Part shown: positions 62,616-64,000 of the stretch, one piece after another
Position numbering within the stretch: position 1 is the stretch's first letter
How the letters are laid out: every line of letters starts with the position of its first letter
Assembly (NCBI GenBank): GCA_902729315.2
Contig: LR746268.1
Coordinates: 3,465,501-3,529,500, forward strand
Reading direction: 5' to 3'
Source: Spirodela intermedia
Lineage: Eukaryota > Streptophyta > Magnoliopsida > Alismatales > Araceae
DNA: 64,000 nt
The notes under the pieces: generated by a model
Told to the model about the DNA's origin: nothing
What the model saw: the letters and a program-made list of their open reading frames with translations, nothing else
Database searches by the model: none
Translations under genes and position numbers: made by a program

Positions 62616-63216
62616 GGAAGAGGACAAAGCCCGCCTCCCCAACTCTCCCCCGAGGAGGAACAAGGAGCCGCAAGGAACCAGTGCCCGTGGAAAAAGCCCC
62701 GCGTGCAAACGAGCGGAGGGGAAGGGCGGGCAGCGAAGTCATAAAAAGCATATTTTAAAAATGTATTATTATAAGTCCTTTCAACACATATACGACGACC
62801 ACATTCAGACAGCGGAAAATTTCCTCGGGGGCGAACAGTGCATGAATTAGCCACGTATTCCTTCTATTCATCTCCCACTGGGGAGCTTCTTCCTCTTCGT
62901 CCTACCCCAGATCTTCGCTTGGCCAGTATCGTACGACCCTCGAGGAACTTCTTTCAAGGAGAAATAAACTTGCTCTCGTTCATCGAAGGAACCCATCCAG
63001 CGAAGACCTATGACCTTGCTGGCTGGTAGCATTCCCTCAGGAGCATCAGAAACCCAGAAGGAAGCATCGACAATCTGGCATTCTACGACATTACACAAAT
63101 AAAATCACCACATGTTCATTCATAACGGATCCGAGTTACAACCCTCATGCAAGTCCCACCACATCCGTCTGGCCTATACAGAAAGCCAGAGCTCTCCCAC
63201 CCTCCAAGCACACCAC

Positions 63217-63273
<57 letters not shown>

Positions 63274-63327
63274 CACTGCAAACTGAATGGACTAAGCGAA
63301 ATAACGGGGATGACGCAAAAGTCCAGT
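62616..63327. other. Spacer: GIF promoter and syntaxin 3' UTR
   Basis: The left part is GIF upstream sequence; the right part is the probable 3' UTR of the minus-strand syntaxin, containing a GA microsatellite. No other gene is seen. Confidence 0.5.
63221..63271. repeat. (GA)n microsatellite in the syntaxin 3' region
   Basis: About 50 bp of GA dinucleotides lie 60 bp beyond the syntaxin stop codon, so they would be CT in the transcript's 3' UTR. Confidence 0.95.
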
Positions 63328-63983
63328 TTATTTGTTGCTAGCCCATGGTTTGATCACTGCCACGACGATGATGGCGACAATTATGAGGAGGAGGATTATC
63401 GCCATGCACATCCACTTCCGAGAGTTCTTCTGCAGTCTCTTCGCCTTCTGGAGCGCAGTTGTCCCCGACTGCACGTGATCCACGGCGCTCGAAACCTGTG
63501 GGGAGGAAAGAAAAGGAGGAAACCTCCGGTGAAGCCCACATTGAAGCATAACTCATTGCCCTCACTGTCCAAGAAGCCTCCGGTGTTACATCATTTTTTT
63601 TTGTTTTCCCGAAATAATTACGAATCAGAGAAATCAAATGCGGCCATTCATCAGCTCATGGATTACCTGGGACTCAATGTTGTTGAGCAAGTCGCCCTGG
63701 GCCTCCACCATGACTGACATGTCCAGGAAAATCTACAGAAAAAGACATACTCACCTCTTGAGTAGTACCATAAATGGGGCACAGTTGATTTCCCTATGAG
63801 GACACACTATGCTGTACCCATTCACTTCTAGCTTTTAAAATAAAGCTTTTTGGAAGAATATCGATACATGCTTCCAGGATTTATGGTGTTTAGGGGAGAT
63901 ACCTGCTGCAGCTCGAGGAGCCTCCTCTCTATCTCTCTCACAGCATCGTGACGCTCTTGAATCTCTGCAAGTGTGTCCAATAC
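63328..63983 (-). CDS. Plasma-membrane Qa-SNARE syntaxin, SYP13x type (3' part only)
   Basis: Three exons are visible, 63903-63983, 63667-63732 and 63328-63495, joined in frame to the last 104 residues; the 5' part lies beyond the window edge. They encode the SNARE motif: [41 protein letters not shown] with the zero-layer Gln region, [20 protein letters not shown] and [17 protein letters not shown]-terminal transmembrane anchor follows ([17 protein letters not shown]) with a short KPWASNK tail. The linker and anchor match Arabidopsis SYP131/SYP132, which act in constitutive secretion at the plasma membrane and cell plate, better than the SYP12 group. All three visible exons begin in phase 0. 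Confidence 0.88.
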
Positions 63984-64000
63984 CTGCAACGTTGAGAATC

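Overview
This 64 kb window is nuclear DNA from a flowering plant. Its genes carry GT-AG introns, several have chloroplast transit peptides or secretory signal peptides, and the families present are plant ones (GAPA, CBP-type HAC acetyltransferase, PORR, GIF/AN3, plant Qa-SNARE). Very GC-rich genes (GAPA, PORR, the small secreted pair) sit beside genes of ordinary composition and AT-rich intergenic DNA. That mix is typical of monocots, but I cannot name the species.

Layout. At 1-4 kb lie one copy of an unrecognised small secreted cysteine protein (995-1405, +) and a small 'serine-rich-like' gene (2964-3260, -) with E2F-like sites upstream. From 4.3 to 11.2 kb is an AT-rich gene desert with worn LTR-retrotransposon-like pieces. 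From 12.8 to 17.7 kb (+) is a PP2C40-like phosphatase with a long 5' leader intron, convergent with a 15-coding-exon HAC histone acetyltransferase (18.4-31.1 kb, -). Divergent from HAC is the chloroplast GAPDH subunit A gene GAPA (33.1-34.7 kb, +), with a G-box/I-box promoter and a roughly 285-bp CT tract. The second copy of the small secreted gene follows at 35.1 kb (+).

Nuclear-encoded chloroplast IF-1 (36.6-37.1 kb, -) is divergent from a SIL1/Fes1-type ER Hsp70 nucleotide-exchange factor (37.7-43.2 kb, +). That gene converges on a C-type-lectin receptor kinase of the At1g52310 type with a degenerate DFG motif (43.5-47.6 kb, -). Then come a single-exon PORR protein (48.4-49.7 kb, -), a WBP2/GRAM-like gene (51.0-53.5 kb, +), an organelle-targeted tRNA-binding OB-fold protein split by a 1.3-kb intron (53.8-55.9 kb, -), a GIF/ANGUSTIFOLIA3 coactivator with two introns of about 2.6 kb (56.4-62.4 kb, -), and the 3' end of a SYP13x-type syntaxin (63.3 kb to the window edge, -).

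The genes do not form a pathway; this is ordinary euchromatin of housekeeping, regulatory and photosynthesis genes. I rebuilt exon structures by matching splice sites to reading frame and to known family sequence. Each completed multi-exon CDS closes in frame. The item that best deserves the label 'undescribed' is the duplicated small secreted gene at 1.0 and 35.1 kb. Long (CT/GA)n tracts recur across the window, mostly in leaders, introns and UTRs.
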